Below are positions 21,591 through 33,499 of a DNA stretch of 49,670 bases, piece after piece. This stretch comes from Actinidia chinensis. Lineage: Eukaryota; Streptophyta; Magnoliopsida; Ericales; Actinidiaceae. The notes under the pieces were generated by a model. That model saw nothing but the letters and a program-made list of their open reading frames with translations. It ran no database searches and was not told the origin of the DNA. Positions within the stretch are counted from its first letter, which is position 1, and every line of letters starts with the position of its first letter. Location: contig VIGQ01001431.1 of NCBI GenBank assembly GCA_009663005.1, forward strand, positions 7,501-57,170, written 5' to 3'. Both the position numbers and the translations under genes were made by a program.

Positions 21591-22250
21591 TCGCCCCCAC
21601 TTCTTAGGCTACACAGTCCATTTAAAATCTTGAACGGTCAAATAAAAAATAGGATGATCAAGACCTCTCTTCATTTGGCAGATCTCTTGCCTTTCTGCCT
21701 TTTACTACGTGTGTGCCCATCCGTCGTCTCCTAATAGACATGCCCTTCATCCACTACCACTCCTTCACCAATTCTCACTTCTTTCACATTCTTCCCTTCC
21801 CTCAGGTCACTATCACCATTCGATTCCATCACAGCTTCCACATGTCGCCTCCCTCCCTTCACCCTCTTCCATCATTTTTCAATAATTACCACCCTCTCTC
21901 TGTGCAAACACATCTTCACGCCATGGAATCTACACAAACAAAGCTTGATTTTGGTTTATTGGAGTGATTTTCTGTTTGGCCATCATTGCAATTTCTTCTT
22001 TTTTCCCTACATAATTTTGGTTTGACTGGAATAATGTCCTCATTTTCTATCTGGTGATTAGGTCTTGGATGATTCTCTATTTTAAGTTGTAGTTATAATT
22101 TGGCTATAATAGTAATGAGCGTTGCCTGTGGTTGGTTGTTAATAAAGGTAGAAAAGAAAGAGAGAATGGGAGAACCTTGGTGGGGCGAGAGACAGAGCCT
22201 ATGTATGATGTAGGTTTTTTATTTCCTAAATGAGCTGTGGGAACATATAT
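21591..22250. other. Pyrimidine-rich block shared with 26,221-26,610
   Basis: The segment 21,845-22,250 matches 26,225-26,610, with 'tcaataattaccac', 'catggaatctacaca', 'gcttgattttggtttattgg' and 'gggagaaccttggtggg' in the same order. A short open frame (21,713-21,967) is rich in His/Ser/Pro and ends MESTQTKLDFGLLE. The second copy ends in the same KELDFGLLE. It could be the 5' region of an unidentified gene. I do not call a product. Confidence 0.45.
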
Positions 22251-23534
22251 ATAGGGACAGAAAGTGGGAACACAATAGGGAAGGCCCTCTGAACCCTATT
22301 TCATATATCCAATAATATTATTGGTATCTGAATAGGGAAACATTGAATTTTCAATGTTGATTTCAATTTATCCTGATGGTCATCGGTGAATATATTAAGA
22401 ACAAATCGATAAAGTGGGCAGGAGAATTATTGTTCGTTTAAATTCACAGTGGGCTCATCCTTCGCATAAACATTATCACACAGTTGATTGATGCCTCTCA
22501 ACGAAAGAAACCAAATTGCTCAAAATATTCTTGTGCTGAATTCATTTGGTATAGCTTTTACTTGATATGTTTCCAGATTGGATGATAGGTTTCCGGATTG
22601 TCCTGTATTTTCCTGATCATTTTTGGCTCCTTCCTAAGTGGTTTTGGTCTTGGAACAATTTAGTACAAATCGAGTGCATATTAATCTTTTTGGATTCACT
22701 ATCCATGGAACTGGATTGCTATGAATTCACAGATCACCTCGATGCTTTTAGCCTATCACACACATCATTTTGTTCACCTATTTTCTTATTGGAGCATGAA
22801 CATAGAATTTCTGATTAAGTAGAACATATGGTGGGATTTATGTCAAGGTGATATTTGATTTTATGTATGAAAAATTCTGCATAATGACTAAAATTCTTCT
22901 TCAATAAATGTTAAGAATGGCATATCTAAATTAGCCCCACACCTGCTTCTATTCTTTTACATTTTCTTTCTTATGAGTCCCAATTTCCAATCTCACTCGT
23001 TTTTTTGGATGCTTGATGGAGTTGTAATCTTTAGTAGGACATATGCGTTTTTAATACTCAGATTGCTCAGTGGTCAGAGTTAATACTAAATTGTCAGAGA
23101 TTCAAATGCGAGATGCGGGAGTTCAAATAGGCAATGTGAAAAATAGTCATTTTGTTGTACTCTGTGAAAAATAGTCATTTTAATTCCAGAGTTGCTTGAT
23201 GTTCTGTAGGTGGCCAGTGGCCCGATTCTGCTTCGCATGGACTTCAAGGGCATAATGGTAACCCTTAATGATTAACTCTGGGGTTGTACTATTGTTTTTA
23301 GCTTATTGTTTTGATTTTTAACTCTTTTTTGTTATTTTTTTGGCGCTCATGATCTTTAATTTTCATTCTTTGGATTCAAAGTTGATGCTTTTGGAGGAGG
23401 TCATTTTAAACTGATTGCACAGTGTTTATTTAGTTAGATAGCCCATTTTTTCCTCTTATTGGTGGTTTCGTTATTTATTTGGGGAAAGACGATTCGAGTC
23501 TTCTAATGATTACAATGGTTCATGTGGTGAGTTT
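22251..23534. other. Repeated block upstream of CDPK exon 2 (unit E)
   Basis: Counterpart of 1,841-3,480, shorter by a deletion near 22,840-22,860 and again near 23,050. No protein motif was recognised. Confidence 0.65.
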
Positions 23535-23975
23535 ATAAGGTGCACATTCAGAAGACTAATGAAAGGATACTTGTGAGGATGAGGATTGACAATGACAGTT
23601 CATACAGTGATGGATTGTTTCTGTGAGAGGGGAGTGAGAGTGGTTGGGGACCGGATTATCGCGAGTGGGCATATACGAGAGGGCAGAGTTGCAGCCGTTC
23701 TGATGACAATGTGGAAGTGTTCAGGTATAAATGGGATAATTTAAATGAATGCTCAATTGAGTAATCTTAAATTGATTCTTCTTTGGGACAACTTTGGGAG
23801 TTGTTGAGTAGGGGTTTGTCAGAGTTTCATGTTGCTCAATCGATATGCTCGTGAAGGTGATGCTTATTGTTTACCGGATTGTCGCGAGGGGGACATTGGG
23901 GCATACTCCAGAGAGGGGAGGCTGTAGTGACTGCAGATATTATGAAGACCAATGTGGAAGTTTGTTAGGATAAAT
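23535..23975 (+). pseudogene. CDPK exon 2 and its partial duplicate, unit E
   Basis: Exon 2 (about 23,570-23,733) shows DTCEDED.QxQFIQ, then DRIIASGHI.E and a C-terminal DNVEVFR, all with frame breaks. The partial duplicate (about 23,872-23,970) repeats the ...RIVARG segment with a small insertion ('gacattgggg'). Both are more damaged than in unit D. Confidence 0.8.
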
Positions 23976-24925
23976 TTGATTCGTTCCATGATGTCAAATG
24001 ATGTCGTCTTAAATTTGATATTATTATGACATTGTGCGAGTTGTTGCGGTTATGGTTGTCATTGAGCTTCATGTGCTCAATTGATATTGCTCTTGAATTT
24101 GATGCTTATTCTCTTTCCGATGTTGAATCCTCATTTCATGTCCTGAAATTCAGTTTTCTTTTGTTATTTCTTTGTTTTTTTATATTATTGTTATTGTGGT
24201 TTTCTTGCGGTCTTGCATTGATATTATTTTGAAACAATGTTAGTTGTAGAGCTCATTGTTCATAATGATTTTTGAATATTAGGAAGGTTGTGTTTCTGAT
24301 TGTAAAAATTTTACCTTTTCAGGAAGTTCCCTCCCGCAAATATTCTTATGCTAGACATGTTGTCGAGATTTGTATTCATTAAAGTAATATCTGGAATTTG
24401 GGAAATTTTGTTCCCTGATGTTTCAAATTCTTACCTTGGAGTGCAAGTAATCTGTGGAATATTCTTCCTGTTGTTGCATGCAGACCTTCATATGCTAATT
24501 AATTGCTAATGGAAGATCTTATTTTAGGGTATGCACAACCGATATTATTGTCTGAAAACTTCCACCAAAAACTTCCTTTCAAAAGTTGGAATAAAAAAGT
24601 TCCCAACCCAGTCCATCTACTAGGTTTTTATTGTTTGTCACGTTTTTGGCTTCTATAAAATTTATTGAACTGTTTCATTAGCTGGCTGGATATTTTCTGC
24701 AACTTTCTTGACACTTTTTTATTACTGTTTTTTTGCGATTGCAGGTTATTTGTACCATAGTTGAATCTCTCATGATCAGTTAGATTTCTATCTTACAGGA
24801 ATAAAAGTTTATTTTTGAATATGTTTTACATGCATTTCAACTTTTTTTTCCTATGCTATTTTTCCTTATAGATTCTGCGATCACTCACTGTTTCTGGTGT
24901 TACAGTTGCTATATTGACTTCATCT
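23976..24925. other. Intron-like sequence of unit E
   Basis: Counterpart of 12,196-13,205 and 15,586-16,625. The 'ccactgatacac' segment present in the others is missing, with a jump near 24,480. No coding motif was found. Confidence 0.6.
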
Positions 24926-26220
24926 TTTTTGGGGACGGGGTTTTCCCTTTTGTGTAGTTTTATCTTCTCCTTTTGGGCCCCTCTACTTGTTGTGAAGGCA
25001 TGTCATGGCCAAGAGTGATGCATTGTGATCTGATACCATAGGAATTTCGTTTGACAAATAAGAAGGAAAAACCTGCCTGGAGACAATGATTTTGGACTGT
25101 CAATTTTTCCAACTGGTATTGCATTCAGTAGTTCTGTGAAATGGTTCAGTACCTGTATCTTTTCTAACCCTTTTTGTTTATTTATTTATTTATTTCAGTG
25201 TTTGATTGTTTCCATTTCTCTCAGATGAATGCTTTACTGTGATAGTGGGAAGTCCTTATGACAGGGATCTTGTGGGTCTAAAATGCAATTATGGCCTAGT
25301 AGAAGTAGACATGTGGAGTAGTGCTTGGTTGGGTGGTATCCTCGACATTATCTTTGTGGCATACTACTTTTTGAAGCTGGTGTTGTCTCTCTATTTATAA
25401 CTATTTGGCAATCTTCTCTTTATTTGCTTGCCTTGTACAGTATGTAATTTTGAGGGCCGCAAGTTAGTGTTGGTTTTTAGTTTTTGATGCTATTTAGTAC
25501 ATATATTAAATTGGTAGAAGTTAACTGTTGTTTCGTGAAGAAAGAAACTTAACAAGGAAGTAAGAACAAGCAATAGTCGCTCGTTGTAATTGATTTCAAA
25601 AGAGACACTTGGTTAAGGTCTCTTATAACGCAAGGATCTCGTAAAGAGAACGCTTGAATCATACCCCCCCAAAGATGCGATTAACCTCAGGAAGTGCTTG
25701 GTAATGTCTAGCTGCCACCAAACCAAGTCTTTGTTTTTTTATACTTGTGTTTATGATTAATAGAAATAAGGAGACTAAGTACAAGATTTTTTCGCTTCGT
25801 CAACTGGTATACGGAACATCCATTGATACAAAATGAAGAAAAGTCTCCACATGTCCCACTTGGTGAGAGCCTGAAAATAAGGCTTAAATAATTTCCTGCG
25901 AATGGAACAAGCTCACAGAAAAGAGCTCTAAAGGTCATAAATCTAATGGTTCATAGGTTTCATTGCAATTTGCATGTGATTTAAGAATAATTTTTTGTGG
26001 GCAATTGTGATACACTGGAGAGTAGATTGTGGAGATTCTATGTTTTTTTTTGATATTAATTATAACTTTTAAATGCCGCTTATGCAGGTGATTAAGAGCA
26101 TTTGTCCTGGATGCAAAGGCCTGGTATAAAGGGAAGCAATTTGATTGATGGACACGAACAGGAGGGCAAGACCTCCTTGTATGGTATTGAGGGAGGTGAA
26201 GGCTGAAGTAAAGGATTTCA
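24926..26220 (+). pseudogene. CDPK exons 3a-6, unit E
   Basis: Exon 3a (about 24,990-25,112) keeps traces of the catalytic loop and reads KLAWRQ.FWTVNF from LKTIDFGLS. Exon 3b (25,226-25,380) reads VIVGSPYDRDLVGLKCNYGL and [34 protein letters not shown] in the family. Exon 4 (25,541-25,701), exon 5 (25,799-25,935) and exon 6 (26,086-26,220) follow. Exon 6 ends at DTNRRARPPCMV. At 26,221 it is joined to the pyrimidine-rich block rather than R1 or R2. Confidence 0.83.
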
Positions 26221-28020
26221 TGCGCCCTCCCTCCTTTCACCCTCGTTTTTTCAATAATTACCACTCTCTCTTTATGCAAACACAATTCACGCATGGAATC
26301 TACACAAAAGAGCTTGATTTTGGTTTATTGGAGTGATTTCCTGTCGCGTCATGAGTGCAATTCTGCTGTTATTCCCTACATAATTTGTGTTTGAGTGGGG
26401 AATAATGCTCCTTTTCTATTGGGTGATCGGTCTGGATGGTTCTCTTTTAAGTTGTAGGTATATTTGGCTTATATAATAGTAATGAGGGTACGTTGGTTGT
26501 AATAGAGGTAGAAGAGAGAGAGAGAGAGAGAAGGGGAGAACCTTGGTGGGTAGAGAGATAAAGCCCTATGTATGATGTATGTTTTTTATTTCCTGAATGA
26601 GTTGTGGGAACATAAATGTAGGGACAGAAAATGGGAACACAATAGGGACAGGCCCCTGACCCGATTGTCATAATCCAAAATGATATTGATGGATATATGG
26701 AATGGGGAAACCATTGAATTTTAATGGGGATTTCAGTTTATGTAATGTCCTAGGGGTGAATCGAGTAAGAACAAATACAATAAAAGTGGCAGGAGTCAAT
26801 TATGGGTCGTTACATTCAAGTGGGCTGATTCCTTCGCATATAAAACCTTCACAACATTGATTGAATGGCCTCTCAAACGAAAAGAACGCAAACTGACTAA
26901 AATATCTTGTGCTGAGTTATTTGGTATAGATTTTTTGATTACGTCCCAGATGGATTGGGATAGGTTTCTAGATTCCGTATTTTCCTGATCATTTTTGGCT
27001 ATTCCTAAGTGGTTGTTCTTAGAAACAATTTAGTACAGACCCAGTGCATATTAATCTTTTTGATTCACATCCATGGAACTAGGATTGCTACGAAATTTAC
27101 AAGCACCTTGTATGCTTTATATCACATCATTTTGTTCATCTATTTCTTATGGGTAGCTAAAACAATTATATTTCTGAATATTAAATAAGAAAACATATGG
27201 TGGTTTATGTTGTGTTTCGTTGTACGAGCTCCTTAATTGTTTTCTATCCAGTTTTTTTTTTCTTTTTTTTTTGTTTAATTCGTTTTTTTAGTATGGGCAG
27301 GTGAATATTTGATTTATGTATGAGAAATTCTGCAGAATGACCAATAATTCTATTCCTAAATGTTAAGATGCAGATCCAAATGAGCCAACCTGCATCTCTT
27401 TTTATTTATATTTTTCTGTCTTTCTTTTGAGTCCCAATATCCAATCTCACTCATTTGTTAGGATGCTTTATAGAGTTGTAATTCCTTTAGTCGGACATAT
27501 GCTGTTTGCGTTTGCCAGTTTGGGGGGACTGTTTTGCTAAAAAATTGTATTATTTTTCTCGAATTAGATTTTCATTAGCGAGTAAGGTAATTTCTTTTCC
27601 AGGCTAGAGATTGGTTGATTGTTAGTCCTTTCATTACATACTTGTATTTAATGCACTGCAATATTTTTTTCTTTCGATTTAACGTTTGGTAGGAGATTTT
27701 TCTTAATATTCAGATTGTCAGTGGTCAGAGTTATATTTAATTATTAGAGATCAAAATGCGAGGCGATGGGAGGTCAAAATTAGGCAATGTGAAAAATACT
27801 TCATTTGGTTGTTACTATTGTGAAAAAAAAATAGTTCAATTTAATTCAGGTTGCTGATGTTCCTGTCGATGGCCAGGCCCGATTGCCTTCACTAAGGCTT
27901 CAAGGGGCATAATGGTCACCCTCAAACTGATTTAACTCTGTGGTTGTACTACTTTTTTTTAGCCTTTTTCTTTTGTTTTCAACTCTTTTTCATCAAATTT
28001 TTTTTTGGCTCTCTTGAATC
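26221..28020. other. Truncated repeat of the exon 2 upstream region (unit F)
   Basis: This matches 21,845-23,340 and 1,841-3,310, then stops at about 28,020 before any CDPK exon. It contains a GA run (26,510-26,532). Beyond 28,020 the sequence is unrelated to the CDPK units. This marks the end of the array. Confidence 0.65.
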
Positions 28021-31000
28021 TTTGATTTGTTGATGGCTACAGAATTCATTGATATAAACTACCCTAGTGTCCAGATCTATCCGTTAATATGAACTGCAGA
28101 ATTCTAAAAACTTAAGTACAATCACAATTTTTCATCCTATAAAAATTGAACCAAGCATTATTCTTCTTATTTGTTTTATCTAGTTTACTTTTCATTTTTT
28201 TTTCTTACCTCAGATCAACCTGAGTTCTTAACCTTGGCTCATTTTGAGTTTCCTATGCAGGGCATATGAATGAAATAAACCTCGAGGTGGTTGTGTGTGA
28301 GTGAAGATCTAGATGTAGATGAATGGAATGGACAAGTTGTCAGTGTCAAAGAGAGTGACATGAGTAGGTCCCAAAGTCCAAATTAGTCATGGGAAAATGG
28401 TAAAGAAGGGTAAACAAACTGGACATTGATGCCATAGTTGTGCCTTCAATAGCCCTAAATGCCTGGGGTGTCAAATGATTCAGTGTGCCCGAGCCAAAAA
28501 CTCGTATTCTTCAAATCCTCTTATCACTGTTGTTTTAGTTTGACTGCCAAATACGGTAGAAAGCAGGCTTCACTTGCGATTGTTGTCTCATGTTGACAGA
28601 AGGTGCAAAAAAAAATAATTTTCTTGTTCTCTTTTCTTTTCTTGTGCCTAACTTTTTTTTCTCTAGAGGGTTCCGTCTTTAGTTGGAAAATAGGCAGAAA
28701 TCAGTTATCTCTGTGATTTAACATTTGTGTTGGTTTGTTTGAACTCCTTATTCTAATTGGCATAGGGGTTTTAGACGCAGCTTTTATATAAGTCTGTAGG
28801 TTTTGAAAACTTGTGTTTTCTCTTTTACCACTTCTTCCTTTTGTTTCTGATTAATACTCTAGTATATTAAAAATAGTCTCATGATAATAATCTCCTCCAA
28901 GTGGAGTGGGATATGCTTAGCACTGTGATATGTTTCGGATGATCCAGGAGTTCTATAAACTCTTTGGCTAATATTATACGCATGGAATCTAATGTAAGAC
29001 TTTCTTTGCTTTTTAAATTCGATTCAAAGTCGTCGTCTCATTTATATTATGGTCTTATGACAGAGTCAATACAAGGGAGTAGTTGTTTGAAGGATTGAGT
29101 CCGGCATCTTTGGTATTTTTGTGCTTATAGTAACCTTGCATATTTTTTTATATCCGTCATAGTTCTTTCTGATGATCCAACTAATTTAACTTAATGCTCC
29201 AATGAGTCAGGGCGATGTTCAAGGGGGGCAAAAGGACTCTGTTCTTGTCACTGGTGAAAGCGGGCTGCAACAGCAACTTTGTTCTTGTTATGGTGGTAAA
29301 AGTGGGCGGTAGACAAAATAACTCTAAATGCTCAATACAGTTGGGGGGGGGTGGGGCCAGCCTTGCCTATTTGGGTGGTCGAAAAGGCACCGAAGGAAGG
29401 AAATATTTGAGGCAGTAAGTTCTGGTACGCAAGATGGATGGTATACTGTTGTTCTATGCTGCTTAATTTAAATGGTACCTGGGTTGTACTTGACCGTTAT
29501 CATGTAAATGCCAAGAGGTTTACTCTTTGAGGTTCAAACTCTGGCTAATGTACAGTCTATATTGAAAATACAGAGTTATCTATCATGGCTCTAGTTTTCT
29601 GTTGTGGTGACCTTTGGAACAGGGGCAGTCTGTCATCTGAATGTGGACACTCACACGGTTATCACGTAGAAATCGAGGATTCTCCTCCTTGTGGCATAAA
29701 ATATTATCCCTGTCGCTAATTTATTTCACATTTCTTTAGAGGACATGCTTATACTCAGAAATAAGGTTTTACGGTAATTATTCGGTGTGTCTACATATCT
29801 CCACGTTTTTATAGCATTTTCTGGTAGATGATTATGAGTAATTGAGAACACATAAAAAATTGGTATAAGAACTATGTGTTGAAACATATTAAGCTTGATA
29901 AAGCATAGGGTCTATCTAGGGCTATTCCAAATTATAAAAGAGATCCAAGATCTACCAGATTCTAATACATTTTAATCAAATATACACCATATAACAATCA
30001 TCAACCAGTTAACTCTGATTTGCCTCTATAAATATACGAAATTTTGTTCCAAAATGTAAAACGTTATTGGAGGTACGAGGCCTTTTTTCATGAATTGCAC
30101 CCTGGATCCAACACCCAATGCTATTTTTCGATCGGCAACAACGAGTATTTTACTTGTCAACAATCCTAATTGTATGGAAGATGTATATGTAAGGAGATTG
30201 ACAGATTCACCAATCTGGCTTAGAGATGGATTGTTAACCTTTTTGCACTTTTGTTTGATATTATAATTGTGAAAATAGTGGTTGTTGTGAAGCTGCCAAT
30301 TACAGATATTTTGTGTTTAGATGCATGATGTAATTTGTAGAATAATATGAAGCGGCTTTTTATCAAATTCGACATTTGACTATTGCTGCGTTTCTTTTCG
30401 AATGTCTGTATTCATCATTAAATGGGCAGCTGAATCAAGTTCTTGAAGGCATTTGGCCTGGCAAACGGTTCGAAATAACACTTCTAATGGAAGAGTTCTC
30501 AAGATGTGGGCTTTCTATAGCTTCTTTCATTGCATTAACATAATGCACTTTCCGAAATTTGTTGATAGTTTTGTTCATATTGACGGTCTAACAATCATAT
30601 TTATTGGAGCACCATCTTTTAAATTTGTAATTCAGTTTGATCAATTCAGGAGCCGTTAATCTTATTGTCTTGAGAGTCTCGTGTTTGCCATTTTCAACTC
30701 CAAGCGGCAGCTATTCATTGTTTTTAGTCTTTATTTTTGTGGGAACAACAGAGGTGGTTTCTCTCCAGATCTACTTCGCATATTGGCTCATCCTTGATGC
30801 AAAATAACGCTTAAAAACTATAGTCAAAAATATTCTTTTAATATTTTTTAATTTTTCTGAAAATGTGAGATATAGGTTGGGAACTCCTAAATATACCACT
30901 ATTCTTAACTGCAATCAATATTTATGAACCTGTCATTTTTAATTGATGCTTAGAGTGGATTATCTTCTCTCCAACTTTTAGAGCGATGCCGTGAATAAGT

Positions 31001-31504
31001 ACGAAAGAACAGGTGTAGCTTTCGATCCAAAATGTATTTATTTCATTTTCTTTAGCTCTAAGAGTAAACTGAAATAATTTTCTTGTCTCTCAGGTTCCTA
31101 TTTTCAGATCGTGCTTCAATTCTCTTCTTCAGCTTTAAAATTTCCACGGGGAAGATTTGTTATATTCTTAAGATGACAGAATCGATATCCATCTTTGAAA
31201 CACAGAGTTTTTCATGTGGATATTGATACTTTCGGGTTGAACTTGTATAATTACTTTTTTCACTTTTATTTTTTTTCAGGGTTTTTGAAATTTTGTTGGC
31301 ATTATAAGCTGCTTTGCTGAAGCAATATAATTGTTCCCTCCAAGAGAAGTGTGAAGAAGTTTTGATGTTGTTGGCTGCAACATTAGGCATATGGCTTACT
31401 AACAATTACATTCGCGTCTTGGTTCACTATAGATAAAGTATTTTGAATCGTTCTTCCCTTCTATGTTTTTATCTTTGGATTTTTGTTTTTGTTGCTTGTA
31501 ATGA

Positions 31505-32235
31505 CAACAGGAATTTTAAGGTGGGCCATTGTGAACTAAAGCAGCACATTTGATAGTATACAAGTCGTTCGATAAAATTAACATTTCAATTGTACAAGAT
31601 TATGATTCGAAATTTTTGATTGTGGTCCTAAACATTTCAAATGAGAATCGAAAGTCTGCACCATTTTATGGTATACTGTTTGGTTGATAAAATTAACATT
31701 TCAATTGTACAGATCGTGATTCGAATTTTGATGGGTCTTAGGACATCTATGGTTTCTAAAACTTTGGACTAATAATTACATGATAATACTTGTAAAAAGT
31801 ATGACCTTATAATGTAATTAGCCTCTAATTTTGGGGGGGGGGGGGGGGGGGGGGGGAGCAATTTCTTCTTCTCATAGTTTTAATATTTTCAAGGTGGCTG
31901 TAATTTTGAGGGCAATTTTGGATTAAATGTATCAAATGCGGAATTTTAAGGTGCTGATGTGAAGCTAAGCTGGCCTAATTTTGATGGTATAAGCAGGTTG
32001 GTCGATAAAATTAACTTTTCATTGTACAAGAACGTGATGCGAAATTTTTTATTGTGGGCGCTATACATCTATGGTTTCTTAAACTTTGACTAGTACGTAG
32101 CATTATAATCTTATAAAAGCGAACCTGGGGAATTTTTTAATTTAATTAGGCCTCTGCTTTTGGTGACAATTCCTTCTACTCTAGTTTTAATATTTTTATG
32201 GTTGTTGTTTTGAGGCAATTTTGGATTAAATGTAC
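31505..32235. repeat. Repeated intron segment inside myosin copy 1
   Basis: The phrase group 'gataaaattaac.tttcaattgtac' followed by 'gattcgaaattttt' and 'ctatggtttct.aaac' appears at about 31,572, 31,685 and 32,003. Copy 2 has a single version near 40,270. The intron has therefore been internally duplicated in copy 1. Confidence 0.7.
31833..31856 (+). repeat. Run of 24 G
   Basis: A pure G homopolymer. The equivalent position in neighbouring copies reads only three or four G ('cttttggtgacaattc' near 32,157; 'cttttggggtgacaattc' near 40,415). Confidence 0.95.
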
Positions 32236-32989
32236 AACTAGAAGCTGCAACAACATTTTTAACGAGGTATAGTTTCGTAGATTTGATAATATCTGTTTAA
32301 TTATCCACGATCATAACTTAAGCATATGGTGTCATTCATGTGTTCAAACTGAGTAAGAAGAAAACATTAAGAGAGTTCAACTGGACCGTTGGCATGTCAA
32401 GATGTCCTGGATCTTATTGAAAGGTTTCGCCTTTTAGTGAATCTAGTTTCTTTTTTGGTCATTAATGATGTATGCACTCATGTTTTTACTGACTTTATTT
32501 CTTTTGTGGTCATCCTGCATTTGGACATACGAGGAAGGCAATTTACATAGAGGGTATCACTGGTTTTCTTGCTGAGGAGTGTTTTGAAATACAAAACCAT
32601 ATTTGGAGACACTTGGTCGCTTAGTCATCTTCATTTAATTGGTAGGCAACATAATTTTTTTTTGGCTATAGAAATTTTGAAATTTGGGACTATCTTCTTT
32701 CTTTGATATTCTAAGCAGATGCTATTCAAATTTTGTTATTTAAATAAATTTGAAACTAATATAAGGTCTAAGATTGTTAAAGATTAAGGGAATGCAATTT
32801 TCTGGAGGATGAGCAAATTGCTGATCACAAAGGGAGCATCTCAAAAACATAATGAACGATTTTACACTGAAGCAGCTAGCTTGAACCAATATAAGGCCAA
32901 AAAAATATCATTATTCTGCTAGTCCAAACACCATTGTGAGAAATTTATTTCTTATTTACGGCTTATATTTGTACGCTTGATGCAACTGA

Positions 32990-33345
32990 CAATGGTGGTT
33001 TGTTCATTCAAGGGTTATAGCTCATGTTTGTTTACTTTATTTTTTTCAACTTCAGATGAGTAGAGTTCGGGGGATATTTGGGGTGAAGTGCGGAGAGTAG
33101 GATATCTATATTCTTTTAGAGGGACTAATTGCTTGTTAGGTTTTGATCATTGGGTTATGAAGATCATTTTCTGGTATAAGTTTTAATTTAGCATGATGGA
33201 TTTGGCTATCTCTTTGGAGAATATTTTAGTTTCTTATTATCTTTTGTGGTCTATCAATTGAGACTTTTTGGCTGCCTTTTGCATCAGAAGTGTGTGCGCG
33301 CGCGTTGTCACGTGTCTTGGGGCGTGACAATCTTAGTTTTATCAG
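32990..33345 (+). mobile_element. Possible 3' part of a Ty3/gypsy 5' LTR
   Basis: The sequence before the primer-binding site ends 'cttggggcgtgaca', like many plant gypsy LTR ends. The left limit is uncertain. I place it where the homology between myosin copies stops. No second LTR copy was found downstream, so the element is truncated. Confidence 0.4.
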
Positions 33346-33352
33346 AGCCAGG
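33338..33352 (+). other. Degenerate tRNA-Met primer-binding site
   Basis: 'ttttatcagagcca' resembles the plant LTR-element primer-binding site (TGGTATCAGAGC class, complementary to initiator tRNA-Met), with the first bases changed. It sits just after the presumed LTR end. Confidence 0.5.
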
Positions 33353-33499
33353 TATAGATATATGGTGGTAGATGTCGACTAGTGGTGAGTCGGGTAGTTA
33401 GTGGGATTGGGGACGTATGTTTTAGACATTTTTATTACTTCTCTTATTTTAGTGAATCTTGAGACTGAACAATATCGTTGCCTTGGTTTAATATTTACA

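Larger units (their letters stand above)
28255..32700 (+). pseudogene. Myosin XI-like motor domain fragment, copy 1
   Basis: Class XI myosins are plant actin motors that move organelles. Short exons in long introns match the motor head in order: a VWV.EDLD...GQVVSVK region near 28,290-28,360 (N-terminal SH3-like, weak); HDPGVL (28,940); HLYY..MTE.IQG (29,040-29,075); the P-loop LV.GESG with the K-T-E part lost (29,245-29,270); LAYLGGRKGTEGR (29,361-29,400); AKTVRNN.SN (30,455-30,500); FVIQFDQF (30,625-30,650) and LERSRVC (30,672-30,690); AIFR..A.IL and GNIEF-type sequence (31,095-31,160); the ALLK.Y region (31,310-31,400); the EYTKEEI-type exon (32,340-32,425), and traces of the next exon (32,520-32,640). 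Indels disrupt all exons and the intact GESGAGKT motif is absent, so no motor could be made. Confidence 0.8.

Noticed and set aside
29335..29355. G run near 29,342 as a regulatory G-quadruplex
   Set aside because: It lies inside the P-loop/LAYLGG exon of the myosin copy where sister copies have no G run, so it is more likely a length error.
33290..33306. GTGTGCGCGCGCG as a Z-DNA or regulatory site
   Set aside because: Short alternating purine-pyrimidine run inside a presumed LTR with no other support.
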